Assembly: GCF_964340395.1 (NCBI RefSeq)
Contig: NC_135568.1
Span: forward strand, 15,712,276-15,776,275
DNA: 64,000 nt
Direction: 5' to 3'
Source: Glandiceps talaboti
Lineage: Eukaryota > Hemichordata > Enteropneusta > Spengelidae
Of this stretch, positions 25,656-38,057 are shown in pieces (positions within the stretch are counted from its first letter, which is position 1; each line of letters begins with the position of its first letter). A program made the position numbers and the translations under genes. Below the pieces are notes generated by a model, which was not told the origin of the DNA, did not search any database, and saw only the letters and a program-made list of their open reading frames with translations.

Positions 25656-27860
25656 ATTAAGTCTATGTCTATATGGTGTTTTGTGAGTAGTGTTGCCAGG
25701 GACAACCATGCTTAACAATATCAATCACACTATTAACCTTTCTCTCTCCAGATTTGTCTGGTTTTCAATGAGAAATCAAGTATTGTATATTTATTACAGT
25801 GATTTATGTAAGGTTGCTAATAAAATATGTGTGAGGGATTGGCAAGAGTTACACACAAAGTACCACCATAATAAATTCAGTGTAATCGCCTTTTTTGCAA
25901 AGTGCATAACTTTGAAGAAAGAGCATTAATTCATAATTCTCCCCACCCATTTTAATACTTGTTTGTTTTGTGGACAGTTTCAGGATTTCATTATTGTTTT
26001 TCCTAAATGATGTTTAATACACCCACCCAGTCTTTCAAATTGTTAAAATGAGCTGCCTATGTCACCCTAGTCTACATGTAGTTCCTATACAGTATCGTTA
26101 CCATTTCCACCTCCATTCACTGACTTCGAAGTTAGAAACTAATTTCACCCATGATGTGGAATATATATGTACATATATGTAACATAATACACATAGTTAG
26201 TCTCTGTGTTACTGTGCTTTGGTTGGGGATGGTAAGTAGGTAAAAGCGATATCAGACTTCTCCAGCCACTTTACCATGTGGTGTTTATCTAATTATGGCA
26301 CACATGTAGGAATGTACTTTTAAACATACAAAGAAATGGTCATTTACTCCATCAAATTGAGACTGTCCATAGCTGACCATAGCAAGTCATTATACATAAA
26401 AAACCCACAAAGAAATGACCGTTTACTTCATCAAATGTTGACTGACCCTTCTAATGGTTGGACTTCTTTTTTACCTTTCACCTCGCATGGATGATTGCAA
26501 CAGATAAATAAAGGAAAAAAGTATGGCGCACTGAGTTTACAGAAACTATTCCAGTTTGATCTGATTTCACCCTCTCTGCAGTGTGCAGGATAATCTTGGC
26601 AAAAAACGTAGTCTCAACAAACACCATCACTTTCTAGAAAGGCAGTTAACTCTTATAAAGTATATACAGAAATTTCAATTGAAAATTTCTATTCACACAG
26701 TCAAAACATTCTTAGGAAGCTATTCCCAAAATTTTGCAATACATGTATGTCTTATCAGGGGAGCAACGAGATGATGTCAGTGAAAATTTTGGATTCTTTT
26801 CAATCTTTTTTTTTGATTCTGCGAGTACAAATTCTCATTTGTAATGAACTCAGAGGCCATGAAATGATGTACATTCATTGTCATATACTAGTGTATAAAT
26901 CTAAAATGTTTATTGTAAAGTGACATGTGTTACTGACCAAAATAAGTTCATTAGTTTGGTAGATCAAATGACTTTAATACACGTTATAATGAACAAATAG
27001 CTCAAAGTTTTTTAGCATCGAACTTTCGATTTCATTTTGATGAGGATCATCAGCTAAGACAGATTGAAAAACTCTGAGGAATGCTATAAACTATGAACTG
27101 TTTGTGTTATAACCAGTGTAAGGCATTACATGTACATGTACAGTAGACTGTGAAACTTTTTGAAAGTTTTACGGTTACACGATAAACTGGCTGGCTGGAC
27201 ATTTTAAAGTCAGATAGGTTAGTATCTGGGCTATACTGTAGCCTGCGTTGAATGACTCGCAATTAATACATCCCATTTGACACCGAATTCCAACATTCTG
27301 TTAATTGTAAAGCGTCGAATACCATCATGTACATAATGTATGGTAGGTAAATGACCATGTCAAGTAGCTGTCTGGTTTGAAGTTGAGACACAATGAACTG
27401 ACCGCTATTTAACCTTTCCATTGTACATTGTATGTTATAGCGATATCAGCCATTGCTACAGTTACAGTGTGTTGATGAGGCGGCAGGATATTTAATAGCG
27501 TACCTGTAGACTTGAAGAACTAACGCTACTACACTATTTTCGCTATCCTGACTGACATTTTGATTTGTTGAAATTTTGCTCATTCTTCCCCAAGTCTACT
27601 CTAATTCTTCAGTTATATTGGTATTAAGCCACACTTCACCACTCACACATAACGTGTGCAAAACGTGTGCAAAACAGTGGCGTAAAGATCGCTCACAAAA
27701 GAACAAACGACAATAAATGTCACAGCCAAAAACAAATTGCGAAGTGTACACTACATCGGATTTTAATCAGATTGGAACCAAGTGTGCATGTGGGCTCATT
27801 TTTCTGTAATCTCTCTGCACCGTATAGTCAGGTGGCTTTCTTTGGCATGACATTCCGTTC
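25656..27860. other. Non-coding stretch
   Basis: No recognisable gene. A fragment resembling the left end of the 23-kb foldback (TAGTTCCTATACAGTATCGT) lies near 26081. Sequence near 27507-27590 (CTACTACACTATTTTCGCTA) matches a hairpin repeat at 54812. Confidence 0.4.
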
Positions 27861-27869
27861 TTACCACCA

Positions 27870-28050
27870 ACAATAATAGTTAAATGCTATAATAGAATTT
27901 ACATAAACGTGATAACAGTATCGCGTGCTCACATGACATACTCAGACTGGGGTTGAGTTTGTAGTAAACTGAACGAAGTAACCACTAACAACTGCCTATC
28001 AGTGTGTGATTGTTTACTACTGACATGTGGTGTTCACCCTTTCCCCAGCA
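27870..28050 (+). repeat. Partial copy of the 23-kb foldback family
   Basis: ATAAACGTGATAACAGTATC, CACATGA, ACTGGGGTTGAGTT and TTACTACTGACATGTGG follow the same order as the interior at about 23163-23310. Confidence 0.55.
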
Positions 28051-28729
28051 GGTGATTTAGCTAGATTTTCGGTGGAATTTGTCCATTTGACTATAAGTGG
28101 AGGGAAAGATTGTACATTAACGAGCCTCTAGACTAGTGCAAAACCAGCTTGAATCTTTAAGTCAGTTTTACTATCATTTCGCACCATGAGTTGGCTAAAG
28201 CAGTTTCAAATAAAGGCATGTTTTAACATCAATATTCAATATTATATTTTAACTAAGATCCGTGTAATATACTAATAAATAATTTTATGAAAGTGTTGGT
28301 GCAACCATCCCGCATCCGATTAAAATTATATTAATTCAGCTTGTACACGTGCCACTTACATATTAATTATAAATTGTTATAGACAAATCATTAATTTGTA
28401 TAAATTCTACAAAAAATGAATATTTTTAAAGTGGAATATCGCAACAAAATACTCAAGGAATGCGACTGTACATTGTACCAATTCATGTAAGGACACTTAA
28501 AGGGCATTGACATTACAGGCTGACAAACGTCCCTGGCCTACATACATATCTGTGAATATACATTTTTTTAATATGTGTGGAAACTGTCCAGCATACTCAC
28601 ATGGTATGCCACATACATTAGTTAATGACTTATTGTGTAACAAATTGAACCAATATTTGTACAAGCTTCTCTCACATGATCTGTTCTCATTGCAAACCAT
28701 TTGCTGTCTAGATATTATGAGTTATATTT

Positions 28730-29045
28730 CTGGAAAATTTTCAAAATTTATTTTTTTATTTTTTTCTAAATGATTTTTTTTTTTCAAAAAATAATTTTCT
28801 GACAATATTCATATATTTCCAGAAAATTTCAAAATTTTATGTATTTACTATTTTTAAGAAAATAGTTGATAATTCTCTATCAGTATTCATATACATTTGT
28901 ATTTATAAAATAAAATAAAATTTAAATTTATTGAAAATTTACTTTCATGAAAAATGTTGATAGGTTTCTAGCAACATTCCTATTTTCAAAATTTATTTTT
29001 AAGACACATTTCAAGATAATGGTTGACTATAGTTTTCTGTCATTT
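28730..29045. repeat. Very AT-rich degenerate tandem region
   Basis: Three to four loosely repeated units of TTTCTGGAAAATTTTCAAAA, TTTTTAAGAAAATAGTTGAT and a CAATATTCATATA-type phrase. Confidence 0.55.
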
Positions 29046-29446
29046 ATTTACAGTCAACAATTCAGGTGTAGGTTTTTGTTATTTTTTGTTAATTTGTACC
29101 CATGGAAACCACTTGACTCCTTTACTTGAAATGGGTCAATCAATCTAATTAGATAATTATCTGTCTATTAGTTATTGGTGATAATGTGTACACTGGTTTC
29201 ATGTCGATGCGTGTGTAAACACTTAACAGTAGGAAAAGCCATGCGAACCGTTTGTTACATTATCAGCATATTATACATAAATAGAATATTGATAGGGTAT
29301 GATCATATGGAAATCTACATACTTCAGTAAGTACAGTAAAAAATAAAAAATATGAAACCAAAATAGTTGCAGTCGCAGACACTGGAAATTTAGTTACAGA
29401 GCGAACAAAATTAATTTCAATCATAGACATACTGGCTTCAGTCACA

Positions 29447-29516
29447 AAAAATATTTTCTTGTGACACCAAAATGAATCGTTCCCTTTATCCCTGTGATAG
29501 TAAAGACTCCAAAGAA
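29447..29516. repeat. Left copy of a 68-bp direct repeat pair
   Basis: AATATTTTCTTGTGACACCA to AAAGACTCCAAAGAAA is repeated with about one mismatch at 30618-30686, 1.17 kb away. Confidence 0.85.
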
Positions 29517-29567
29517 ATGTACATTTGTATATATGTACATGTACATGTAGCTATTAATGGCACATTG

Positions 29568-29935
29568 TAGACGCTGGGACTTCTGTTACAATAAATTGTT
29601 GTAGAACTGATGTTGGCACTACTGGTAGATACTGATGGAATACAAACTGTCTAAAATATAACTTTTGATAAAAAAGACAAAATTTAATAGTTCCTGTCAC
29701 GGACACTGGGACTTCTGTTACAATAAATTGTTGTAGAACAGATGTTGGCACTACTGGTAGATACTGATGGAATACAAACTGTCTAAAATATAACTTTTGA
29801 TAAAAAAGACAAAATTTAATAGTTCCTGTCACAGACACTGGGACTTCTGTACAATAAATTGTTGTAGAACTAATGTTGGCACTACTGGTAGATACTGATG
29901 GAATACAAACTGTCTAAAATATAATTTTTGAAAAA
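29568..29935. repeat. 132-bp tandem repeat, nearly three units
   Basis: The units begin CACTGGGACTTCTG. TTCTG starts at 29581, 29713 and 29845, an exact 132-bp period, and the units are nearly identical, so the array is recent. The minus-strand frame through it is repeat-derived. Confidence 0.93.
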
Positions 29936-30039
29936 AATACAAAATGTACAATAATTACTGAAGGGTTGTGCAGTTACTAAAAATGATTGTTGTAGACCAG
30001 ATGTAAGGTACATATATGTACATATACAATAATACATGT

Positions 30040-30210
30040 TGGTCAGTGTTTTTGCTAAGGTTTGGGACCCCAGTAACAGAAAGGGGGAAAGAGGTAAAAC
30101 TGGTAGTGCTTCCCATGCAATGTATCATAGTTTAGGTGGGGAACCCCGGTAAAATGATGTGGGAACCCCGGTAGATTTTACCTACTTTATACTGCCCTTA
30201 AATAAAACAC
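30040..30210 (+). repeat. 'GGTAAAAT...TTTTACC' repeat, single copy
   Basis: GTTTTTGCTAAGGTTTGGGA, AACAGAAAGGGG, GGTAAAATGATGTGGGAACC and GATTTTACC in the order seen in the other copies. Confidence 0.7.
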
Positions 30211-30617
30211 TGTTGGTACCACAGACTGTACATGTATGTATGTATGTATGTAGGTTGTGCAGACTATAATGGCCAATGGTGATCCTTATTGTAAGCTATT
30301 GTAGCGTAGGTAAAACAATTTTCACAAGAAGACTAAATTTTACTTCTTCGAAATATTGGATTTTGTTAGCGACGAGTGCCTCATTCCCATGCAGGTGCTG
30401 GTATTCATTGTTTATCTTAAATAATTTGGGGTGTAAGGATTATACGAGAAAATTCTATAAATCAGAACCAACTTTTTCTATAGCTTTGCCAGACAGCATG
30501 ATGTACATGTGTCATGTTCTATAAGTCAGATGATTTATGAAATATAGCAGTATTTGTTTTAATCCGTAAGTGATTCGCAAGAAAAACCAGTTTTCTTCAT
30601 TTTTCACCATCAACAAC

Positions 30618-30686
30618 AAATATTTTCTTGTGACACCAAAATGAATCGTTCCCTTTATCACTGTGATAGTAAAGACTCCAAAGAAA
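30618..30686. repeat. Right copy of the 68-bp direct repeat pair
   Basis: Matches 29447-29516 almost exactly. The block between holds the 132-bp array and a GGTAAAAT repeat. Confidence 0.85.
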
Positions 30687-31125
30687 CTAAGTTATTTTCA
30701 TGATCAACACAAAATATTGTCTTTCATTTTAAGCGGGAACACTATACTAAGTACATGTTGAGGAAGAAAAAACGAAATGCAACCTGATATTTGATGCTGT
30801 GTGCTAAAAGAGCTACATACGGTAGACCTCTCTTCAATGTATCGTTTATCCTCTGTACAACGCAAGCTGTAATCTGTCAACATGTGGTTCAACCCACCAT
30901 CAAAATAGCATCAAGTGCAAACTAGAGACATCGCAAACAGATCAGAGGTCCTTGTATTCATAGCACATACAGTGAAGGTTTGTGTCTATTTTAAAACGAT
31001 GGATTGGATTACAACAAGCATGTAGCGTCTGGCATTCTAATGAGATACAACAGTGGAAACCAAGGTTTCAGCAAACTAAGATAGAGAAAAACTAAAGCTA
31101 TAGTTTCAACATGTTAGGTATTGAA

Positions 31126-31325
31126 AGGAGTTGGTTTGATGACACTTGCAGTAGGATGGCGTGTCTGATGATTTCCGCCGCATGCAGATCTTGTGGTATA
31201 CGTTGTTGGAGACTTCCAGACTATTGACAGGAGTTGGTTTGATGACACTTGCAGTAGCAGGATGGCGTGTCTGATGATTTCCACCGCATGCAGATCTTGT
31301 GGTGTACGTTGTCGGAGACTTCCAA
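31126..31325. repeat. 103-bp tandem duplication
   Basis: Two copies of AGGAGTTGGTTTGATGACAC to GGAGACTTCCA, starting at 31126 and 31229, differ by a few bases and a 3-bp indel. Confidence 0.92.
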
Positions 31326-31446
31326 TTCCAATGTCCAATGTTTACTGGATCAGATTGATTGATTACAGGGTGATTATATTTTCACAACTGGGGCACCTCT
31401 ATCACCCATTTGTGTAATCTGCCACATTACGATGCGATGCACAATG

Positions 31447-31735
31447 TAATCAATCAATCAATCAGAAGAATTTGTATATATGTAGTGCCAAAATCCAATA
31501 CGATGTAATGTTCTATGGCGCTGAACAGGAACAATAGTAGATCAATGTAAAAAAGTTAGAGAAAGCTGCTTTAAACAGATGTGTCTTGATATCCTTCTTG
31601 AAGTTATCGACAGTGGGAGATGAATGAAGTTCAAGTGGTATACTGTTCCATAAGACCTGTGCTGCTCGCGAGAATGCACGCTCACCATATGACTTTGTAC
31701 ATGTATTACAACAGGGTACAATATCATTTATTACC
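31447..31735 (-). pseudogene. LINE (CR1/L2/Jockey-like) reverse-transcriptase C-terminal fragment and 3' tail
   Basis: On the minus strand, a frame ending at about 31513 encodes SYGERAFSRAAQVLWNSIP followed by VDNFKKDIKTHLF. This is the classic C-terminal tail of non-LTR retrotransposon ORF2 proteins (RAFSxAAPxLWNxLP...FKxxLKTxLF). Palm and endonuclease domains are absent, so it is a severely 5'-truncated dead copy. The 3' end carries about four TGAT(T) repeats (31448-31464), as expected for CR1/L2-type LINEs. The precise clade cannot be set from the tail alone. Confidence 0.85.
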
Positions 31736-31845
31736 CGATCAAAAAAAAAAAAACCACACAAAAGATAATTAAACAACAATAGTTTCAGTTTGTGTTTATC
31801 TAAGGTTTACGTAAACTGAAACCTTGGTTGCCACAGTAGTACAAT

Positions 31846-32639
31846 ATAGGAGGACTAAATGTGGAAACATGAGCTGAAAAGAGAAGGTAATTAAGACCAG
31901 TGTTGACCCCACGAGGGCACAGGCGCAATTTGAGACATAAAGGAATCTTCAAATAATGTACAAACCCAGGGGGGCGTCTTAAAGATGTAAAAATGTACAT
32001 GTTTTCAACTACATTGTATTTATGGAAAGCAAGAAATGATTGAATGAAGACCACACTATACTGAATTAAGACCCCACTTGTAAACTTTAATTTGATGTTA
32101 AAAGTGCAAGTATCTATAAACATGTAATGAGTTTCCGTCTGGTTTCCGTCATTTCGATGATAGGAATTGTAACACTCAGACTACCATGAATTAAATCTAA
32201 TATTAGATACTTGGTGATTTAACAACCCCAATCTTCTGTAATGAAGTAGGGGTCCTTTAAATTGCTATCAGACACTGACTATAAAATGTGTGAAAGTTTT
32301 CAGTCAGCATAGAACTTGATTTTTAAAGAGAGGCCAATTTATCTCGTTTCGATGTCGTAATTATTTCTGGTATATTTCTAGTCTGCTGGCAAACCTCTCT
32401 CTCTTCTATGTGAAAAGACCTATTAAGTTTACATGGGATGTAGTTAGGGCTCCAGGTGACATAGATACATGTATATATTTTTAAAAATGTATTCCCAGAA
32501 ATATGAATATATAATAATTAATATACAATCAAATGAAAGCTAATCTGTGCAAACATTAAGTCTATGTTTGTAAATTTAACTTTATTTTGCCTCAAGTAAG
32601 TTTTGGTTTAAGCTATATGTACAGTTTATCTCTAGTGAT
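31846..32639. other. Non-coding stretch
   Basis: A 107-codon minus frame (31800-32123) lies next to the LINE and may be old repeat sequence. No motif recognised. Confidence 0.4.
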
Positions 32640-32795
32640 AGCTTAATTTTGTTGTTGTGGGGCAAAATGATAAAAACTGGCATTTCTTGTGAGTCACCAC
32701 ATAGTAAGACATAGGGGAACACCAAATTTTGGTGCACCACTAGAAATTGTGTGCATCAATGGAATGTCAAATTGGCTTAGAGGGCACACTGGTAA
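32640..32795 (+). repeat. Dispersed repeat family B, copy 4
   Basis: TTTTGTTGTTGTGGGGCAAA through CAAATTGGCTTAGAGGGCAC. Very close to the 6336 copy. Confidence 0.82.
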
Positions 32796-32978
32796 TCTAC
32801 CAGTACATGGATTTATTGGCACAAAATGACGTTAACTTAAATTTGTGAACAATTAAGATACTAGTACAGTAGTATATTATAAAGTAATTATTAATGAATA
32901 TATGATACCATAACAAGTGGATTAGAGATAGATGTACAATGTAGTTGAAGAGCAATTAATCGTCAAGTCCAACTCCTG

Positions 32979-33381
32979 TAAGGCCTAACAAAAAAAATTG
33001 TTTGGTTCCCGTTACCCGACCCCACCTAGTTTTTCATGCCGACCCTAAACTTTTTTAGTTTTTATGTATTTGAGAAAAAAATAATAAAATCGCAAAAATT
33101 GTGAAATTGTGACGTCTCACAAGAAATAGTGAATACGGAAACTGACTTCAAATTAAAAAGACAATATAAATCTGTTCTTCCAAACTGTAATGGCTGTACA
33201 TCTGATGAGAAGAAACCAATAATACAGAGACCATATGGAAAAAAACGGAAAACATAACTACCTGAACTAGACACTCACATATGAAAGAAATATATGAAAA
33301 AAAAATGAAATAAAAAATCTACCTACCCCACCTATTTTAAAATTGAGTGTAATCGGAATCACACAATTTTTTTAGGCCTTA
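32979..33381. mobile_element. TIR-MITE family A, copy 3 (cleanest copy)
   Basis: TAAGGCCTAACAAAAAAAAT at the left, inverted at the right as TTTTTTTAGGCCTTA. Inner arm TTGTTTGGTTCCCGTTACCC pairs with the inverse of GTAATCGGAATCACACAATT. The interior matches copies 1 and 2. At the microsatellite position it carries only short A-rich sequence, probably near the ancestral state. Confidence 0.85.
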
Positions 33382-33727
33382 GATGAAATACAATATCTGG
33401 GCTTTTGAAAACTGTTCCAAAACACTGAATTACAGTGTGCAGACAGAATCACAGGAATACACATTTTAATTCCCACATGAAAGGAAGACAAAAGAGACAG
33501 TTGAATTGTTAAGTCTCAATAGAAGGAAAATCTGGTGACACTGGTAGACTTTGTCATCGTACACGTACTGTAAAATTAAAAAGTTCTAATTGGGTATAAA
33601 ACTTCCATACATGTTTGTTCCAATTCACAAATTTGGACTGAATACGCATTTAAATGTATGGAGAATATATTGGTTCCAAGAATCACTAGGACAATACAAT
33701 GTAATTCTGTGTCCTTTAGAACAGTAA

Positions 33728-33836
33728 CTTGGAAACGAATGCGACGTTTCGATCTGTCTTCCACGGATCGTATGCATTTTATTGCACGATCAAGGTTCTT
33801 AGTAGATGGTTCGAAACGTAGCATTTGTTTCCAATT
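33728..33836. repeat. Inverted repeat with about 25-bp arms
   Basis: CTTGGAAACGAATGCGACGT plus TTCGAT pairs with the inverse of TCGAAACGTAGCATTTGTTTCCAA. Both overlapping open frames in it are short and uninformative. Confidence 0.65.
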
Positions 33837-34079
33837 TACCACTCCAAAGTAAATATATGGTGTTGTCCCACATTTAAATATAAATCAGTGATCTTATTCA
33901 ACATTCTGACAGTATAATATGTGTACATAATGTACCATCGCCATATAATCAAGCTGAATGAAGTTATTGTAATGTCTGTCAATGCTACATGTGTTTTGTA
34001 CATCATGTTTGTCATTATGATCATGTCTGACAATGTACATTTATCAGATGAATAAAAGATGACGTCCTGTGTACCGGAA

Positions 34080-34445
34080 ACAGACAGATTTAGTGCTGTC
34101 TGTGATGGAAATCCCAGGAATACAAACAAAATACCAAATATGGGCACATTTTGTGTTATACTCTGACTGCAAATAATGGAAAAATTTTATGTAACAAAAA
34201 CCAAAAATGACACATTTTGTGTCACTAATTCCAAAAACAGACAATTTTTTTTGTTATACACACCAGGAATGGGCATATACCAAACTTGCATGGGCACATT
34301 TTGTCTTGAATGAAAAACAACAAAAAAAGGCAGATTTTTTTTGTTAAAAATTCCAATTTTTTTTGTACAAATGAGCAAATTTTGTATTATGAAAAACAGA
34401 AATGGCCGATTTTGTATTGTAAATACCAAAACCAACTAATGTACT
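34080..34445. repeat. Degenerate tandem repeat, about 40-bp units
   Basis: Repeated phrase GGGCACATTTTGTGTTATA / CCAAAAATGACACATTTTGT with poly-T expansions. Around eight loose units. Confidence 0.6.
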
Positions 34446-35476
34446 CTTTTTAAAGGTACATTTTTTTTCAATTGCCTGAGAAGACCGATGTACATGTAGC
34501 AGTCAGTATCTATGTGTTGTTAAAAGTAATGTCACTCTATACATTTTACATGCAAATTATGAATTATTTGCAAATAATCTCAAACAGACTTCTTTAAGCG
34601 TATCAACCACTGTCAGCTGGATTCTAATATTGATAAACCACCCACCTGTTTTACAATGTAATATTGTAATATCATTTATTTAAAGTGATCTCCGAAATCA
34701 ATATAAATTTATGACCAGTGCGAGGAGAAGACGTATTTGCAAGTACATTGTAATTAGTTGTTATCAACTGTGACAAAGTTATCTGTGAGTGTGACAATTC
34801 GTATGTAAATATTAAAATATTATTTTGGTATTTATAATATCATAATATACATGTAGTCCTAACAATGAAACTGATGAAAAAAAAATATTTAAAAAAAATG
34901 AATTTACTAAAAGAGTATGTTTTTGTCAACTTGTAAATGACAAACAATAATGAAGATAAAGTGAGTATGAGATGAGCAAATGATGTCGGATTTGATAAGT
35001 ACCGCCTCTGTAATCGCATAAATCTTCTATGTTTATTACATCACGATGCGTTTACTTATCGTTTAAATCCTTCACATTGTGACGTAAAAAGATTCACGAA
35101 CGGAAACTAGATACGAACTGAATCAACAGAACCAATGAATCTACCAATTAAAAGACACCACGGCTAAACCTGGATCAAGATACAGTGCTGATCGCATTTC
35201 ATAATTTGTAAAGTGTGCCAAATACGTCAATGAACGTAGGTGCTGGCATTTTGCCAAGTATGGTTTGTCAGGCAGCACGGTGAGGTGAATTGAAGTTGTT
35301 GTACTCATTTGCATATGTATGCAGGTAAAGGTCACCATGGGGTCACCAGACTAGACAAAATAAAAACATGAAATGCCACAGATTGGAAATTTTAAAATTT
35401 TCGGAGTGATTGTCGAAGCCTCAAATTACAGTTGTACATCAGTTGTAATCCTTCAGAATCATTTAAAAAGATCGAC
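34446..35476. other. Non-coding stretch
   Basis: No gene recognised. One candidate region for an unseen first exon, but no signal-peptide-like frame with a phase-1 donor stood out. Confidence 0.35.
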
Positions 35477-35562
35477 ACAAACATATGTTTCACATACTAT
35501 AGTGACAAACATATGTTTTACATACTATAGTGACAAACACATGTTTTACATACTGTAGTGAC
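35477..35562. repeat. 28-bp tandem repeat, three units
   Basis: ACAAACATATGTTTTACATA plus CTATAGTG, exactly 28 bp apart. Confidence 0.92.
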
Positions 35563-37309
35563 AGCGGTAAAAGTAAATGAAATATAAAATATTTACTGCT
35601 TGAAATCAAAATCAGATGTTGCTTTATTTGGCCAATATAAAAATCAACAATTTTTATTGAAGGAACTAAAGATGCAAATAATCATAAATAATGGAAATAA
35701 CATATTTTAAACATTAATTTCTTTTTACTGGAATAGTAATAGTATCCACATGTACATGTACGCTTAGTTTTTATGATTTCATTATCATCGCAGGTTTTAT
35801 ACTTTATTTCCATTTGGTCAAGTAGCATGTAAGTTTAATTTTACCCACTTCAAAAAGACAAAAGCCAAGTGTAATATAAAATACAAATGTACACGCATTT
35901 GATAGGGTCTGTTCAATTAAGTCAAAGTACAAGACAGTCCAGACACTTGCTTATTCTTGCCAGAGAGGGCGATGTTCCATAAAATATAAAGGGAGGGCGA
36001 AAATAAAAATATTTTTTTATTTTGATGTTAGCGCTGAAAATTTGGGTCGCTCAGGTAATGAGAAACAGAAAACAAATCTTGTCACCCTTATAGTAAATAT
36101 CAGAGTGTACAATGTGTTTTGGTAAGAATGTCTGTCATGCTAAGCACAGTAGGGTACTTTACCAACATGTAAATGTATAGCCATTTTTGTACTAACATAA
36201 CGTAATATTTTATGGCTGTGAAATATAACGTACAGTTGGTGATGATTCCATTATGATAGCCAACTCCAAGGCCACAAGACTGTCGATCGATCGACACAGG
36301 TTGTGGGTTTACAAGTAGAACAGATTAGTAATAAAACAATGTTATTATAATTTAATTAACGTGATCAAATATCAAATGTTGCCATTTAGTATGCCTTATT
36401 GAATCTAATATCATTTATGTTACTGAGTATGTTTGGTAATGTCAGCCACTGTATACGTTTACTCCACTTGGTACAGTCAACTCACATTACATAATTACAT
36501 TACATTATGTTTTCATTTAGTCCCAAGATTTGTCGTAGTCTTTCTATCTAGTGATCCTGTCCAATGCTCAGATGTGAGATTATTTTCAGCACAGAAACTT
36601 GTTGTCAATTTGACATTGCCACTGAGAGTTGCATTTAAGTCCAATTGGATAGATAATATAAACTAGATGATGTGATTGTATCCATATGTGATTTACTAGT
36701 CTATATGTGGCATACCATTCATGGGAGATTTCGTAGTCATGCGAGATTTGATTTGCAAATTGATAAAAAAACATCATAAATAAATAAATAAATCATGACT
36801 TTACCAATCTAGTGACTTACATTTGTATATGTACATTTAAAGTGGACAATGGAAGTCGGTTGTTACACAGCATAATTAACATAATCTGCATAATTAACAT
36901 AATTTACATACATGTACATGTATGTACATTCGTCTTAATCAATATTACAAGCGACTGTCAATGTGTGATGGATTACTACTGACATGCCCCATCGCCACGC
37001 CCAGTTTTTCTTTCCCCATGAACTATGTGTTTTTCTTGTTTTTGTACAAACTGTTTTTGAATGCCTACAGATTTCAAATTTATAAAAAAAAAAAAAATTC
37101 ATATTGTTGGTGTTAATGTTATACAGCATAAAAACTTTGGAAATAGAAGCTAAATTATGAAGTTGGCCATTTTGTGCCCTCACTGGCAACTCTGTTATGA
37201 TTTGAATTTCAGAACACTGAATCTGTGCCAGGACATTCTTCCTGTGCATACATGAATGGATATTTGATTGTTTTCTTAAATAGAAATTTTGTTTGTTTTC
37301 TTGTTAAAG
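35563..37309. other. Upstream flank of the first recognised receptor exon
   Basis: No LA or EGF exon was found here. A fragment near 36955-36985 matches the 23-kb foldback family. A TTCAG at 37208-37212 could serve as a splice acceptor for an extended version of the first recognised exon. Confidence 0.4.
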
Positions 37310-37420
37310 AGTGCGAGAGTCAACAGTTTGCCTGTGCCAGTGGTGATCAGTGTATACCACAAGTATGGAAATGTGACCAAGATGCAGACTGCAGAGATGG
37401 CAGTGATGAGATAGATTGTC
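37310..37420 (+). CDS. LRP1: LRP1-like exon 1 seen: LDL-receptor class A module (extra N-terminal LA)
   Basis: The exon is 111 nt, phase 1 to phase 1. It follows a T-rich tract ending in AAAG and is followed by the donor GTAAGT at 37421. It encodes one LA module with all six cysteines and the acidic calcium cage: C-E-S-Q-Q-F-A-C, then CIPQVWKC, then [13 protein letters not shown] modules bind calcium and basic ligand surfaces. The acceptor at 37309 is chosen because it gives the phase-1 start used by the other LA exons; an AG at 37282-37283 would not. It has no counterpart in the two-LA N-terminus of vertebrate LRP1, since the next two exons match those. The reading frame stays open upstream to an ATG at 37252 (see findings). 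Confidence 0.88.
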
Positions 37421-37429
37421 GTAAGTTGA

Positions 37430-37700
37430 TGAATTTTTGAAAGATATTGATCCAAATTTTGAATTATGTTGGACATGTATGATCAAAAATGTGAATTTTG
37501 TAGACAATATTAATCAATGAATTTGAATTTCATTAGACAATTTTGATCAAAATTTTGAATTTTGTTGGACAATTTTGATCAAAATTTTGAATTTAGTTCT
37601 ACAAATTTGATAAAAAAATTTTGATTGGACAATGTTGATCATAATTTTGAATTTTGCCTGACTATGTTGATCTGAAATTTTCACTTTGTCAGACACTGTT
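37430..37700. repeat. 33-bp degenerate tandem repeat in intron 1
   Basis: About eight units of TTGGACAATTTTGATCAAAA plus TTTTGAATTTTG, beginning about 10 bp after the exon donor. Confidence 0.8.
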
Positions 37701-38057
37701 GATCCAAATTTTATGTACTACAATGTCGATTATGCGAATGGTTTGGTTATCCGAATGTGCCAATTTGTTTAAACCTTTTCAAAGAATATTATGTAAGAAA
37801 ATGTCTGAAAGCACATTTTGTTCCCAAGTTTGTTTTCAATATTGAGTATGGATACAATGAAATTTATGTACAAAAAGTAAATGGACAATGTCGCCATGTT
37901 ATTTTACTTCATTGTTGCTGCAATGCAAGAAGTAATGAGGATGTCACTTGCTTAAAAAATTAATCAAATTTCTTGAAAAATCTTACCGAGGTATGAAAAT
38001 AGTCGATGATTCCAGCCATGTTGTAGTACTCACTCTGTAACTGTATTTCATTTACAG

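Larger units (their letters stand above)
31048..31845. mobile_element. Composite repeat: older element with inverted ends, interrupted by a LINE fragment
   Basis: CAGTGGAAACCAAGGTTTCA and TATAGTTTCAAC at 31048-31112 reappear inverted at about 31776-31845 (AATAGTTTCAGTTTG to TGAAACCTTGGTTGCCAC). The arms are about 65 bp and imperfect. The LINE tail lies between them. The segment flanking the LINE is contiguous in a second copy near 44667-44720. Confidence 0.65.

Noticed and set aside
37225-37251. GTG at 37225 as a start codon of the first LA exon
   Set aside because: GTG initiation is not expected for an animal secretory receptor; the ATG at 37252 or, more likely, an upstream spliced exon is preferred.
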